NCBI GenBank assembly: GCA_054601695.1
Contig: BAAHQB010000133.1
Location: forward strand, 1 to 64,000
Source: Amorphochlora amoebiformis
Lineage: Eukaryota > Cercozoa > Chlorarachniophyceae
Direction of reading: 5' to 3'
DNA length: 64,000 bases
The translations under genes and the position numbers were made by a program. The notes below the pieces were generated by a model. The model was not told the origin of the DNA, searched no databases, and worked only from the letters and a program-made list of their open reading frames with translations. How positions within the stretch are numbered: the first letter of the stretch is position 1; each line of letters starts with the position of its first letter. Positions 1-53,850 of the stretch are shown here, in pieces.

Positions 1-165
1 CTATATATATCTCCATATATATATTATATAATATGTGTGTATATGATTTATGAATATCTATATATATCTCCATATATATATTATATAATATGTGTGTATA
101 TGTATGATAATATGTGCATGTATAATATATATATGCATACTATATACATATATATATATATACAT

Positions 166-259
<94 letters not shown>

Positions 260-363
260 GCATATATGTGTGTGTGTTTGTGTGTGTATATATGTGTATG
301 TATAATATAAAATATATAATATTTATCCACAAATATATATATATATATATATATATATTATTC

Positions 364-400
<37 letters not shown>

Positions 401-492
401 TGTATATATATATATATTATATTAGAGATACTATACTATACATACATACATACATACACACATACATAAGCACATATCAATACACATAAATT

Positions 493-527
<35 letters not shown>

Positions 528-553
528 ACATATATTATATATATGTAACACAA

Positions 554-603
<50 letters not shown>

Positions 604-624
604 ATATATATATATATATATTAT

Positions 625-678
<54 letters not shown>

Positions 679-711
679 TATATACATACCTCCAACACGT
701 CCATCCCAAAG
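1..711. repeat. (TA)n-dominated left edge
   Basis: Almost pure TA microsatellite with short TG/CA runs. The sequence at about 1-35 recurs at 61-95, giving a short direct repeat. No island with paired splice signals is visible. Upstream exons of the C2 gene that begins at 712 must lie to the left of the window or be hidden here. Confidence 0.85.
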
Positions 712-12554
<11,843 letters not shown>

Positions 12555-12609
12555 AGAATAGAAACCCGACACACGACACCAAACACCCTAACCCTAACCC
12601 TAGTATCTT

Positions 12610-12676
<67 letters not shown>

Positions 12677-13003
12677 ATGTATACACAATATACACGTATA
12701 TATATAGTGCATAAGCATCTTAATCAGCTGTAACGTATCAAAGTTAGGGATATTCACCTAAATTCCGCATTTCAAATCTAACCTTAACACTAATGTTAGG
12801 GTTAGGGTTAGGGCTCCTAGCGCCTCACCCCTAATCCTAATCACCTAGACCTTTAACCCTAACCCTAACCTTCAACCCTAACCTAACTTCTTAAGCTAAC
12901 CCTAACTTCTAACCCTAACCCTAACCCTAACCTCTAAACCTAACCCTAACCCTAATCTTTAATCCTAATCCTAATGTTAATTATAGCGCTTTACCCCAAC
13001 CCC
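12555..13003. other. Intergenic: TA tract and degenerate telomere repeats
   Basis: Contains a (TA)n tract, a short stretch of unique sequence near 12700-12780, and CCCTAA/TTAGGG variants in both orientations at 12780-12975. No gene is seen. This should hold the C2 gene's 3' end processing signals and the promoter of the next gene. Confidence 0.6.
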
Positions 13004-21019
<8,016 letters not shown>

Positions 21020-21032
21020 GTTAGCGATTACA

Positions 21033-21065
<33 letters not shown>

Positions 21066-21658
21066 TGCAGTGGATGACACAGCGCACATATTAGCTGATT
21101 CCGAGTAACAGAATTAGATATACTCTACATACTTGTACCCACCCTTGCAAAAACAAAAAAATCAGTACTTATCATTGAACGAAATATCTAACTAGCGTAT
21201 CGACATAGCGTAATTATAATTGAAGTTTAAGCTGGTTCTAGAAGTTTGGCTCTAATGACCGTATAGTTCTATCAGTTATGCTACTGGCCTTAGCAACCAC
21301 TAGAACCAGAGTAATATCACCATGCGCAGTAGTATTACCTAAGCCCGTTGCGTACACACGACTATATATATCTAGTATGTATATGCGCTCGTACGTATAC
21401 TAGATATCTAGATATATCATGAATCATGATTCATGACTAGGCTACGCATCCGTGAAAACTTAGGCTAACCGAAGTTCCCATGCAGATCGAGTACTACTGG
21501 CACTATGATTGCACTGAATTGGAACTTAATTAAGTTGGCGGCGCTCAATGTTAAAACAAAATTTAAGCGTAATCTTAAGCTACACGGCTACAGCTGATGA
21601 AAGTCTACATGGTGGGCGGTATGTCAATGTTGCATTCAGTTAACCTTTCCGTATTATG

Positions 21659-21741
<83 letters not shown>

Positions 21742-21745
21742 CATA

Positions 21746-21803
<58 letters not shown>

Positions 21804-21946
21804 GCACATCAACTATATACATGTATATCATATACAATGTATAACGTATATATTACTATATAATATATATATATATATATATATTATCCGGTACATATAT
21901 ATGTGTATAAATATGTATATATCCAATACATACATGTACATATATT

Positions 21947-22016
<70 letters not shown>

Positions 22017-22070
22017 CATGTATACCAAGTCTAAAATTATATCAATATGTAGAATTTCTTAGCACAATCA
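21020..22070. other. Intergenic or last-intron unique sequence plus TA
   Basis: 21060-21660 is unique AT-moderate sequence with short palindromes (ATGAATCATGATTCAT near 21418) and CTAGATATCTAGATA. AG-bounded starts at 21071 and 21245 could be a short terminal exon of the preceding gene, but none can be chosen. 21660-22020 is TA repeat. Confidence 0.5.
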
Positions 22071-23040
22071 TATGTGTGTAGCAATCTCTATTCTCCCCCC
22101 TCCCCCCCCCTTCCCCTGGGTTTTCTTTCTGATTTTTAACTCTCTTCATCTCTACTCCCTCTTTCTTAATCTCTCTCCTTCCTCGCTCGCTTTCCATGGA
22201 TCCCCGTTCCCCTTTCGCTCTCCTCTCACTCCCTCCTCCATCAAAACTCTCTTCTCTCTAGTACTGACCAGTAACGGGTAGTAACGGATTTCCTCCCAGG
22301 GGAAAGACAGCGACGGGGAAGGAGGCGGGAGGTCGTAATATATCTTGGTATACAGCACAGGCGTTCATCCGGCCATTCGCCACCGTGACAAATGGCTGCA
22401 TCACACTCGTTTCAGATATCTAACTTTTGATGTTTTGATATCATTCAATAGAGAACAATATCTCCGGAAATATCCGAAGTTTGGGAACCCCGGGGATCCC
22501 CGGGGATTTCAGGAAGCATAAAATTCAACAGCAACAGGTGACATGGCTACCGGGAAGCTCATATTGGCTTCATCCTTTACAGTCTTTCTCTTCTCCTCTC
22601 ATACCACCTTATCTTCTGTCTTCTTATCTTTCTCTCTTACTCCCATATCTCTTTTCTACTCTCCCGCTCTTCTCGTTGTCTGATCATGATCTCAGATGAC
22701 CTTCCTTTCGTTGCTTCTGGTTCCGCTAGTTTCCCTACTCCTCTTCGCGCTCTTTTTGCTTTTTGTTTATTATATCCCTTTAATTTTTCGTTTCTAATTC
22801 TCCTTGCTCCTTTGTTTCATCACAACGCATGATCTCACTCTTCCTTTCGCTGAATTTTCGCTTTGTCCTTCCGGTTGAGTTCTGGTCTCTTTGTTGAACT
22901 CTCTTCACCGACTACTCTTCTCCTTCAGTCTCTTCCTTTCACGCTTTACTATTCTATTTTCCAATGCTATCGGTAGAAACACTGGATAGAAACAGTGTTT
23001 CTTGTATGATATGTCACACCATATCGTAACATATATAACT
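22071..23040. other. Pyrimidine-rich unique block
   Basis: CT-rich sequence (CCCCCCTCCCCCCCCC near 22095; TTCTCTTCTCC stretches), with one less biased segment at 22265-22560 containing GGGGATCCCCGGGGAT. No exon chain with consistent phase was found on either strand. Confidence 0.5.
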
Positions 23041-30809
<7,769 letters not shown>

Positions 30810-30927
30810 GTATCACGCTAAGGAACTAATTTTAATCGCTGTGTATATAAGCTCCATAATATACTTAATGTATATATTATATATATATATATGTATATAT
30901 GCATATATATATATATGTATGTATATG

Positions 30928-30979
<52 letters not shown>

Positions 30980-31104
30980 TTAAATAAATATATGTATATA
31001 CATATACACATATATATATATATATACATATACATGTATATGTACAATATACATATACACACATATATATATATATACATATACATGTATATGTACATAT
31101 GCGT

Positions 31105-31200
<96 letters not shown>

Positions 31201-31234
31201 CATATATATATGTAAATATAAACGTATGTTGGTG

Positions 31235-31283
<49 letters not shown>

Positions 31284-32119
31284 AATTTATGTTGGTGTTA
31301 GTATATATATATATATATGTATATTCATATGTATCGCTGTAAATATATATCTGGTAGTACACGTAGATAGAAAAATGTACATGTTTTAACTACTTGTACT
31401 TATTTGCAGTCAGCTTAAGCGACCCGGATCTTGATGCGTACGTACGTTTTCATCAGACTGATCATGATAGAATTTTTTTAGGCGATACTTTAGTAGTTAG
31501 TAATCCGATCGTACCGGCGCACTCGAGCTTATGCACTATTTCTAGTATTTGAAACTGTAACAAATGCGAATTATCATTATTTCAATCATTGAAGTTGTCT
31601 CTGAGTAATTTGGTGTTTCAAGCGCCCTTTTTTTATTCGACCTATCACCTTACTGTGAGGGCTGTCAATGCACGTCACTGGCCAGGCAGCCCGACCCATT
31701 ACACATACTAGTAGTACTAGTCATATCCATGCCATGATACCTAGGATATGCATCTAGTGCATAGACCGTATTGAATATATGCAATGAACAATCGCATATA
31801 CTAGTATACGCATCGTAGCAGTGCTTACGGGTTATATTGTGAACACGGGGCACTACTGTTCGGAATCCGGGCATACTAATTATAAGTTGTAGCACGAAAA
31901 ACTATAAAAAGGCATGCAAAAAATGTAATAATAATGATGCATGCATGCACATCATTCAGATCATCATATACGCATGTCTAGGTGTGCGCAATTAATATTG
32001 CATGATATCAATATGCACGCGCATCCACTGGCACATGCGCACTGCGACATCTATATGTATAACGTGTACGATATACATACACTTAAAACTATTCGTCTCG
32101 GATGCGCACATACATCGGA
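30810..32119. other. Intergenic between convergent genes: TA then unique sequence
   Basis: 30840-31360 is TA repeat with TGTTGGTGT-containing duplications (31228 and 31290). 31370-32119 is unique sequence with TAGTACTAGT palindromes and GCATGCATGC-rich stretches. No exon could be supported on either strand. Confidence 0.55.
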
Positions 32120-32455
32120 TGCTGTCGTATGCTTGCGCATGCTGGTGTATGCATGCGCATGCTTGTATATGCTGACGTATGCATGCGCATGCTTGTATAT
32201 GCTGACGTATGCATGCGCATACTGGCGTATGCATGCGCATATGCATGCGCATACTGGCGTATGCATACGCATGTATGCATGCGCATACTGGCGTATGCAT
32301 GCGCATACTGGCGTATGCATGCACATACTGGCGTATGCATGCGCATACTGGCGTATGCATGCGCATACTGGCGTATGCATGCGCATACTGGCGTATGCAT
32401 GCGCATACTGGCGTATGCATGCGCATACTGGCGTATGCATACGCATCCGCGCAAA
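32120..32455 (+). repeat. 20-bp minisatellite
   Basis: Unit GCATGCGCATACTGGCGTAT in about 14 tandem copies. The left third is diverged (CTTGTATATGCTGACGTATG), and at least eight near-identical copies follow. It has no stop codons in several frames on both strands, which explains the long Tyr/Ala/His/Cys-rich open frames. Alternating purine-pyrimidine steps make it prone to Z-DNA. Confidence 0.95.
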
Positions 32456-32945
32456 ATCCAAGCGTGGCATTCTCAGTAGCCAATCTCTAGAATCTAGTAA
32501 TACATTGCGCATATACTATATTGTATATAGTAGTACTAGGATCACTGGGTACTGCAGCCACCCATCAATGACTGAAACTGCTCGGCATACCGTTATCCCT
32601 AACTTAAGTTACTGACAACTAAGTTATTAATGATATCTCTCGGAAATTGCCTTACAAATGCGCAAATTACAAACGATATATAAACTATCGGATACTTATG
32701 TCACAACTGATCTGTCACTAGTATTCTCGCAAGGTAAATTCTGCCTGGTGCTTGTGCTACAACACGCGCCTATGTTCCTCAAATTGTGACATGAATTTAA
32801 TATTTACTGTCGTTTTCGATGTCTGTGTGGCACGATCTAGATGTTATTTGTGTAATTGTTAAAAAAATTCTGTATATTTACAATATGTACTACAATATTT
32901 ATTTTGAATACATCAATATTTACATGTACAATAAAATAAAAATAA

Positions 32946-32987
<42 letters not shown>

Positions 32988-32989
32988 GG

Positions 32990-33027
<38 letters not shown>

Positions 33028-33205
33028 ATATATACACATACACACATACTTCAAAGCAAAAAGAAAATATTCCTAAATATGGTACGTACACGTAAAAAAC
33101 CCATCCATTCATGTATATCATTATATGTATCATATATGTACATGTGTGATATTTATATACAAACATACATACATATATACATATACACACACACATATGT
33201 ATATA

Positions 33206-33249
<44 letters not shown>

Positions 33250-33323
33250 TATACATATATATATATATATATTCATATATGACATATCAATGTATACATT
33301 TATATAAATATATATATATATTA

Positions 33324-33398
<75 letters not shown>

Positions 33399-33410
33399 TG
33401 TATTCCACAA

Positions 33411-33457
<47 letters not shown>

Positions 33458-33491
33458 GATATATTCATATAAATAAATAAATGTATATATA

Positions 33492-33568
<77 letters not shown>

Positions 33569-33647
33569 TATGTATCAATCTAAGTGTAATACAAACATGT
33601 ATCTTGTGTGCGCACATGACATGAATGTATAATTATATACATATATG

Positions 33648-33693
<46 letters not shown>

Positions 33694-33791
33694 TAAGAAT
33701 ACATGCATGTGTATAAACATAAAAAAATATACTCACAAAATATGTCACCCAAATAGTATATAGATACATACATTAACAATAAACATGCATA

Positions 33792-33833
<42 letters not shown>

Positions 33834-33846
33834 ATGTATATGTATG

Positions 33847-33880
<34 letters not shown>

Positions 33881-33904
33881 GATATACATATATATATATA
33901 TAGG

Positions 33905-33952
<48 letters not shown>

Positions 33953-34023
33953 GTGTGTGTATGTGTGTTATTGTACCATACATATAAATAATACACACAT
34001 ACCTATATATATATATATATATT

Positions 34024-34084
<61 letters not shown>

Positions 34085-34169
34085 GAATATATTAGTCATA
34101 CAATACATATACATATATATTATATTTGCAGATATGTGTATATCCACCTGAGGCTATCCCGAGTTCCGT
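32456..34169. other. Intergenic unique sequence then TA repeat
   Basis: 32456-32940 is unique sequence without a supported exon. 32945-34125 is TA/CA repeat. It should contain the 3' end region of the minus-strand heat-shock gene. Confidence 0.5.
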
Positions 34170-43273
<9,104 letters not shown>

Positions 43274-43648
43274 CCGGAAGCCAAGATGTGACTTGTGGGA
43301 TTGTCACGATATCGTAATGGTGACATACTGACCTGTCACAATCTTTTAAATACGCAACATTGACTTAACCGTTCCGAATCACTAGACTACTTCCAGTAGA
43401 ACAGCGATTTTAGTTCTCAATTTCACTAGATACGTGGTCGGACTCAATCGGACATGATGATGATCCATTTCACAATGATAACTTAGTCTGGCCATGATTT
43501 ACTAGATTTATAACGGAAATTATGCCAGGATTTCGATCTATTGCTAGCATAACCAGTCTATATACAGCCTAGAACACTAGTATCATCTCTAAGGCATGAT
43601 CGTGACATATATTTTACTAATATATATATATATATATATAATTATTAT

Positions 43649-43716
<68 letters not shown>

Positions 43717-44114
43717 CTAGTATATACTAGATATATACATATACATGATTATATACTAGATGTATCACCGGGCCTGATATCATGATATCTATTATAATAT
43801 AATAGTTGTCTAGGTTCAGGTCTAGGCCGGGGTTGTACATGTACTACATCTAGTACATCTTAATTGTAGATGTAAGCACTAGAAGTATCCAGAGTATAGA
43901 CTCTCTAGAGACTAGATCTGTCTAGTCTGTAGATAGACCAGATAGACACTTTGAGACACGGTTTCTAGGGTTTCTAGTGTTTGTAACTTCGGACCGTCAT
44001 GATCATGTCACCAGATCATGATCAGTGCATTCGTTTTTGGCACGATTCAATTTCAAAGATTGCAAATTTATTATAATCCAGATATTTCGACCGTTCTCTT
44101 TCCGAGGCCCTAAT
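43274..44114. other. Intergenic, upstream of the heat-shock gene and downstream of the SAM-RBR gene
   Basis: Unique sequence with a TA/CA tract at 43620-43720 and many CTAG-containing short palindromes (43720-43980). No supported exon. Heat-shock-element-like clusters of nGAAn were looked for near 43274-43450 but were not convincing. Confidence 0.5.
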
Positions 44115-48115
<4,001 letters not shown>

Positions 48116-48317
48116 CACAGAAGGCAATGATTTCTACTACAGGATGACGCAAAATGTTTGACTATTTGCAATTTGCAGGTTAATGAAAGGAAGATTTCGA
48201 GAAACCACCTAAATTTGACGAGATCTTGGATCATCTTGCATCGTGCAAATTATTTCGACAAGCCTCTGACGGACTTGTTTTCAACATGGAGAGAATTCGC
48301 AGTTTTGGACAATCTAT
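48116..48317. promoter_or_regulatory. Shared divergent promoter region of the two RBR genes
   Basis: Only 202 bp separate the start codons of the minus-strand SAM-RBR gene and the plus-strand RBR gene. The stretch has no TA microsatellite, unlike nearly all other non-coding sequence in the window. No TATA box or known factor site could be assigned, and 5' UTRs must be included in this span. Regulatory role inferred from layout. Confidence 0.55.
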
Positions 48318-49185
48318 ATGGGGGATGGCAAGGAGAAAGGTCAAACTTTTGTCTGGAATATTTCGACCGTGACATACCACTCTTTCAGGGGAATCACAGG
48401 AAATCAAAAAGGTCGAATCACGAGCGGAAGACAGAGGTTTTCGATGGCCTTTTCCAGTTGTGAGAGTACCTTATCCAAACTTTCTTTGACTCAGGGAAAT
48501 AGTGCACCGGTAAATGGCACGAAGCAAGGCAAGGACAACCATCCTCTCCCGGAAAATAAGGATGTCACTGTCCGTGACGAAAAAAAAAGGGCGCGTGTCC
48601 CTTACCTCTTAAAGGTGGTCGGGCTGCAGAATCAGTTCACCCCAAGCGTCCGCACGACTGCTGGATGCACTATTTTATCGCTAGAAGCGATCCTTAACGT
48701 TCTTCATGGCGCTTCTATCGATCAGAAACTGGTGGCTCATGTGCTGAAAGCTGGGAGCTACTACACCGTGGAACATCACACTGGATTTCAGGAGGTGTTT
48801 GAAACCGTGTCGAGGTATCAGGAGAATTTCACTGCACTTGGATCGCGTCAAGAAACCGTCCGGAACCTCATCCTTGTCATCGAAAGAATGGCAAGAATGT
48901 CTTCTAAACATGGTACTGTATTGCCAACGAGTTTCATCGCTTCTCCAGTCACAATCTCACGTTTTGCCACGTATGACTAACTGTTAGGCGATATTGCAGT
49001 CGTTTTAACAAAGCCTCCGGAGAGCATCGCTTTGATTTGCTTTCAAAGACCTAAAACCTGCAAAAGGGGTCAATATCGTTTTGCGTTGTGGGACTCTCAC
49101 AAGCGCCAGATCCACGACGGGTAATTAAATCTCTTTGAAAGGATGTGTGTATAAATGCATACAGGTGGTTCATTTGTATAATATA

Positions 49186-49272
<87 letters not shown>

Positions 49273-49296
49273 CACAAACTCACAGACACACACAAA

Positions 49297-49351
<55 letters not shown>

Positions 49352-49465
49352 GTTTTAATACATATATATATATATATTTATATATATATATATATATTAT
49401 GTATATATATAATATTATATATATATATATATATATAAATATTTAGTGTATATAATGTATATACA

Positions 49466-49501
<36 letters not shown>

Positions 49502-49526
49502 GTATGTATACATGTTTTATATATAA

Positions 49527-49597
<71 letters not shown>

Positions 49598-49663
49598 GAA
49601 TAAGTAAATATGAATATATTTTTCGCGGGTGTATATTTAAAATAACGATATGTAAATATAGAC

Positions 49664-49734
<71 letters not shown>

Positions 49735-49735
49735 G

Positions 49736-49768
<33 letters not shown>

Positions 49769-49942
49769 GTATTTATGTATATATATATATATAATATGTA
49801 TACATACATACATATATATATATATGTATAATATATATATATATATAAATATATATTATATATATATATATATATAATGTATATACGTGTATATATATTC
49901 ATATACATATATATATATATACATCTATATATATATGTATTT

Positions 49943-49981
<39 letters not shown>

Positions 49982-50031
49982 ATTTACATATAGTTATCTT
50001 AAATATACACGGGCAAAAAATAAATGTAAAC

Positions 50032-50102
<71 letters not shown>

Positions 50103-50162
50103 TGTAAACATGTAAATATACAATATTTCTTGCGCGTGTATATTCAAAATAACTAAATGTAA

Positions 50163-50236
<74 letters not shown>

Positions 50237-50479
50237 GTATATATATATATATACATATATATGTATATATTATGTATGTGTATATGTATATGTATATAAT
50301 AGATATACAATATATATGTATATATACACATATATATATATATATATAATGTATATGTATATATATAATACATATGTATATATATGTGTATATATGTATA
50401 TATATATGTATATATATATACATATATGTATGTATATATATATAATATATATATATATATATGTAAATACACACACACA

Positions 50480-50513
<34 letters not shown>

Positions 50514-51441
50514 TATATATATATATATATATATATATTACTGAATGTAGGGCCGCCTTCCTTTTCTTCGAGAATAACGCCAATATACTACAGTACCTCG
50601 ACATGCTTTTTCCTCACCTGGATCTCGGCGAGGGTATCCCGTGCCTTCAACAAGAGATGTACAACATGGTCGAGGTGACTACCGTAAAGCTTAAAAAGGG
50701 AGTCAAACCCGTTAACAAAGCCTTGAAGCAACCTAAGAAGATGATGGAGGACCTAAACAAGCTTGCTCAGAAGGTAACATTAATTACGTTGGTGTTCGGA
50801 CCAGACAATTGAAGTCCTTGAAACTATCAGAAATCCAAAGAGCGCTCAGACGTGATCATTCAGCGCCTGCAATCAGAAAATCAGAGGCTCAGACGAGAGC
50901 TTAAAAACCAAGTTAAGAGGTTCGAGGAGATGCTGGGAAGTCTCTCGGCAGTCATCAGTGGCTTCTCCATCGGGCAGAAGGGAAGCTCCTACGTGAGTAG
51001 CCCATCTCCTGTGGTCGTCCATAGTCCATCTCCTGTAATAGTTCATAAACCAGCCCCAATGGTCGACTTCAAGTCGAAACGGGGTAGATTACGCGCTGGT
51101 TGGGACACCATGTCCGAGCGCAAGCAGAAGGGGATGAGCGACGCCAAAGCCGACCCCGATGAGGCCCGCGTTATGAAACCTAAGGGTATCATGATTTCAA
51201 AGGATCACTCCCTTGATTGCGAAGTATGCTTCGAGACTTCTCGACCGCTCTCAAAGGTTTGTTTCAAGCACAAAAATTGCGAACGTTGTGTGATCGACAA
51301 TGGCGGATGTGTGATTTGCAATATCGAAGGAAGCGAAGGTATTATATATATATATATATTATATATAATAATAATATATATATATATATATTGATATATA
51401 TATATATATAAAATTATATACACATACATATTGATACATAT

Positions 51442-51476
<35 letters not shown>

Positions 51477-51661
51477 TATAAATATATATATAATTATTAT
51501 TTAATCATTTTATACATCTAAATACATAGATGTATTGACATTTATAATTTGTGTATCCATATCTCTTTACATGAGTATGTGTATAGACATTACATATACA
51601 TACATGCATACAATACGAATATACATGTGTTTATGTACACATATATGTATATAGTATGTAA

Positions 51662-51760
<99 letters not shown>

Positions 51761-52266
51761 ACATACATATTTTCATATATATAATACACACACATATAAG
51801 CATTTACTTATTTGCATTCACAAATGTCAGCCAAGTCTATACAACCATTGAACGACGAGGATTTTGCGCGACAACTTCAAGACAAATTCAACAATGACAG
51901 AGCACAAATCGCTCAGGATTCTAAGGTGGCTAGAGATTTGGACCTAAACTCCAAATTTAACTGCCCAGTTTGCATGAAGAGTTGTCCAATTGAAAGCGTC
52001 TTTTATTCATCTGGATGCAAGCATTTATGTTGTCGGAAGTGCGCAAGGACATGGACAAAGACTGAAATTTATCAAAGTCGGTTTCCCGTGAGATGTCCGG
52101 AGTGCATGCCCCTTAAAGAATCTAAGGTATCGTTCCTGTTCTAGTTTGCCGATATTTCTAACTTAAACTTTAAGAAGGGCGAGTTTCACCCGAAGGATAT
52201 TGAAGGGCTCTTGAACCCGGAAGAGCTTATGAGGTGATTGAAAGTTCTTAATAGATTTGCACTTGA

Positions 52267-52315
<49 letters not shown>

Positions 52316-52369
52316 GTAAATATTACATATAATTCTATATATTCTTATATCAATAAATATTACATATGC

Positions 52370-52420
<51 letters not shown>

Positions 52421-52483
52421 TTTATATGTATAATACATATATGCATATTTATACATTAAAAATATTCATTTGTTTATATATAA

Positions 52484-52524
<41 letters not shown>

Positions 52525-52748
52525 CTAAATCTATATGTTATATAGACATATAAATATATACATAAATTATGTGTATATGTGGGGGTGTATGCACGTAAAT
52601 ATTTGTGCATATATCTTTATATCATGTTATAAACAAGTATATATATATATATATATATATGTACATATCCATTGTAGATTAAAAAAGATGGATTTATCAT
52701 ACATGTTTATCACGACATAACATATGAACGGTATATGTCTATATATAC

Positions 52749-52836
<88 letters not shown>

Positions 52837-52876
52837 TTGTGTGTGTTTGTATACAACATATATAGAAATATACGCA

Positions 52877-52907
<31 letters not shown>

Positions 52908-52920
52908 GTATACATATTAC

Positions 52921-52952
<32 letters not shown>

Positions 52953-52972
52953 GTGTTTGTGTGTATATATAA

Positions 52973-53022
<50 letters not shown>

Positions 53023-53052
53023 GTGTATATATATATATATATGAATGTATAG

Positions 53053-53092
<40 letters not shown>

Positions 53093-53170
53093 ATATAATA
53101 TATGTATATATATATGTATATATATATGTACATGTATAAACACATATATGTAAATATATATACATGTATA

Positions 53171-53203
<33 letters not shown>

Positions 53204-53850
53204 GGATATATATATATATATATTACACACATATACATACTTATTTTCACGGCATCGATAATCTCATCACTTGCTATATCAGGTACAGAGACTTAAGTCT
53301 CCAACATTGGCAAAACTCGAATCCAAACGCCATACCCTGCATCACAGTACGATAATCCCAATCCCACTCTTCCAAGGAGTAAATCGCTCGGCAATACTCA
53401 TGCTCTCTTTCAGGCAGATTGCAAGGGCGTAATCGAGATCCACCCAAACATTCGCAGAGTCACCTGCCCAATGTGTTTAAACAATTTCTGCCGAGTTTGC
53501 AAGGGGCCTGGTCATTCTGATGACGTACCATGCTGCGACCCAGAAGCTGCGGCGGAGCTCAAGGCCTTCGCTGAAGAGAAAAATTGCCAGACGTGTAGCA
53601 AGTTAAGATCGTAATTCCACCAGTTTACACGCCCGAGGGTTGACAGATGTGTTTTACCCTTCTCCTGTGTAGATGTGGCAACCTCGTGGAGAAAAATAAG
53701 GGCTGCAATCACATGACATGTCGATGTGGAAGACATTTTTGCTACTTATGTGGAGGGGATCTTGACCCAAAGGACCTTTATTCCCACTTTAAGAATGGAA
53801 TGTCGGCGGGCAATTGCGTTATGTTCGAGCCGAGTGACGTTGAATACTAG
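48318..53850 (+). CDS. RBR-type E3 ubiquitin ligase with coiled coil and extra RING-like finger, 722 aa
   Basis: Exons 48318-48970, 50551-50773, 50831-51338, 51831-52126, 52175-52233, 53283-53346, 53414-53601, 53673-53850 (TAG). Total 2,169 nt in perfect phase. The first intron (about 1.6 kb) is nearly all TA. Residues about 90-290 are an unrecognised globular region spanning exons 1-2 ([27 protein letters not shown]). A coiled coil follows ([16 protein letters not shown]), then a Ser/Pro/Val repeat (SPSPVVVH). A compact RING-like C2-C2 finger has [14 protein letters not shown] and CVIC. RING1 has [13 protein letters not shown] and CPEC; the IBR has [12 protein letters not shown] and FCRVC. 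RING2 has CQTC, GCNHMTC and FCYLCG, with the catalytic Cys in GCNHM. The start at 48318 is the first ATG of the open frame; a start at a later Met (near 48444) is possible. It is a different ligase from its divergent neighbour, not a tandem duplicate. Confidence 0.88.

Noticed and set aside
37-490. Long Ile-Tyr open frames here and throughout the window
   Set aside because: They are translations of (TA)n, present on both strands and all frames at once, with no start context or conserved sequence.
31992-32512. Long Tyr/Ala/His/Cys frames in several overlapping frames
   Set aside because: A 20-bp minisatellite without stop codons, equally open on both strands; no gene signature.
48158-48463. 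101-codon frame overlapping the start of the second RBR gene
   Set aside because: It runs in another frame through the divergent promoter and RBR exon 1 with no family match; the RBR frame is supported across eight exons.
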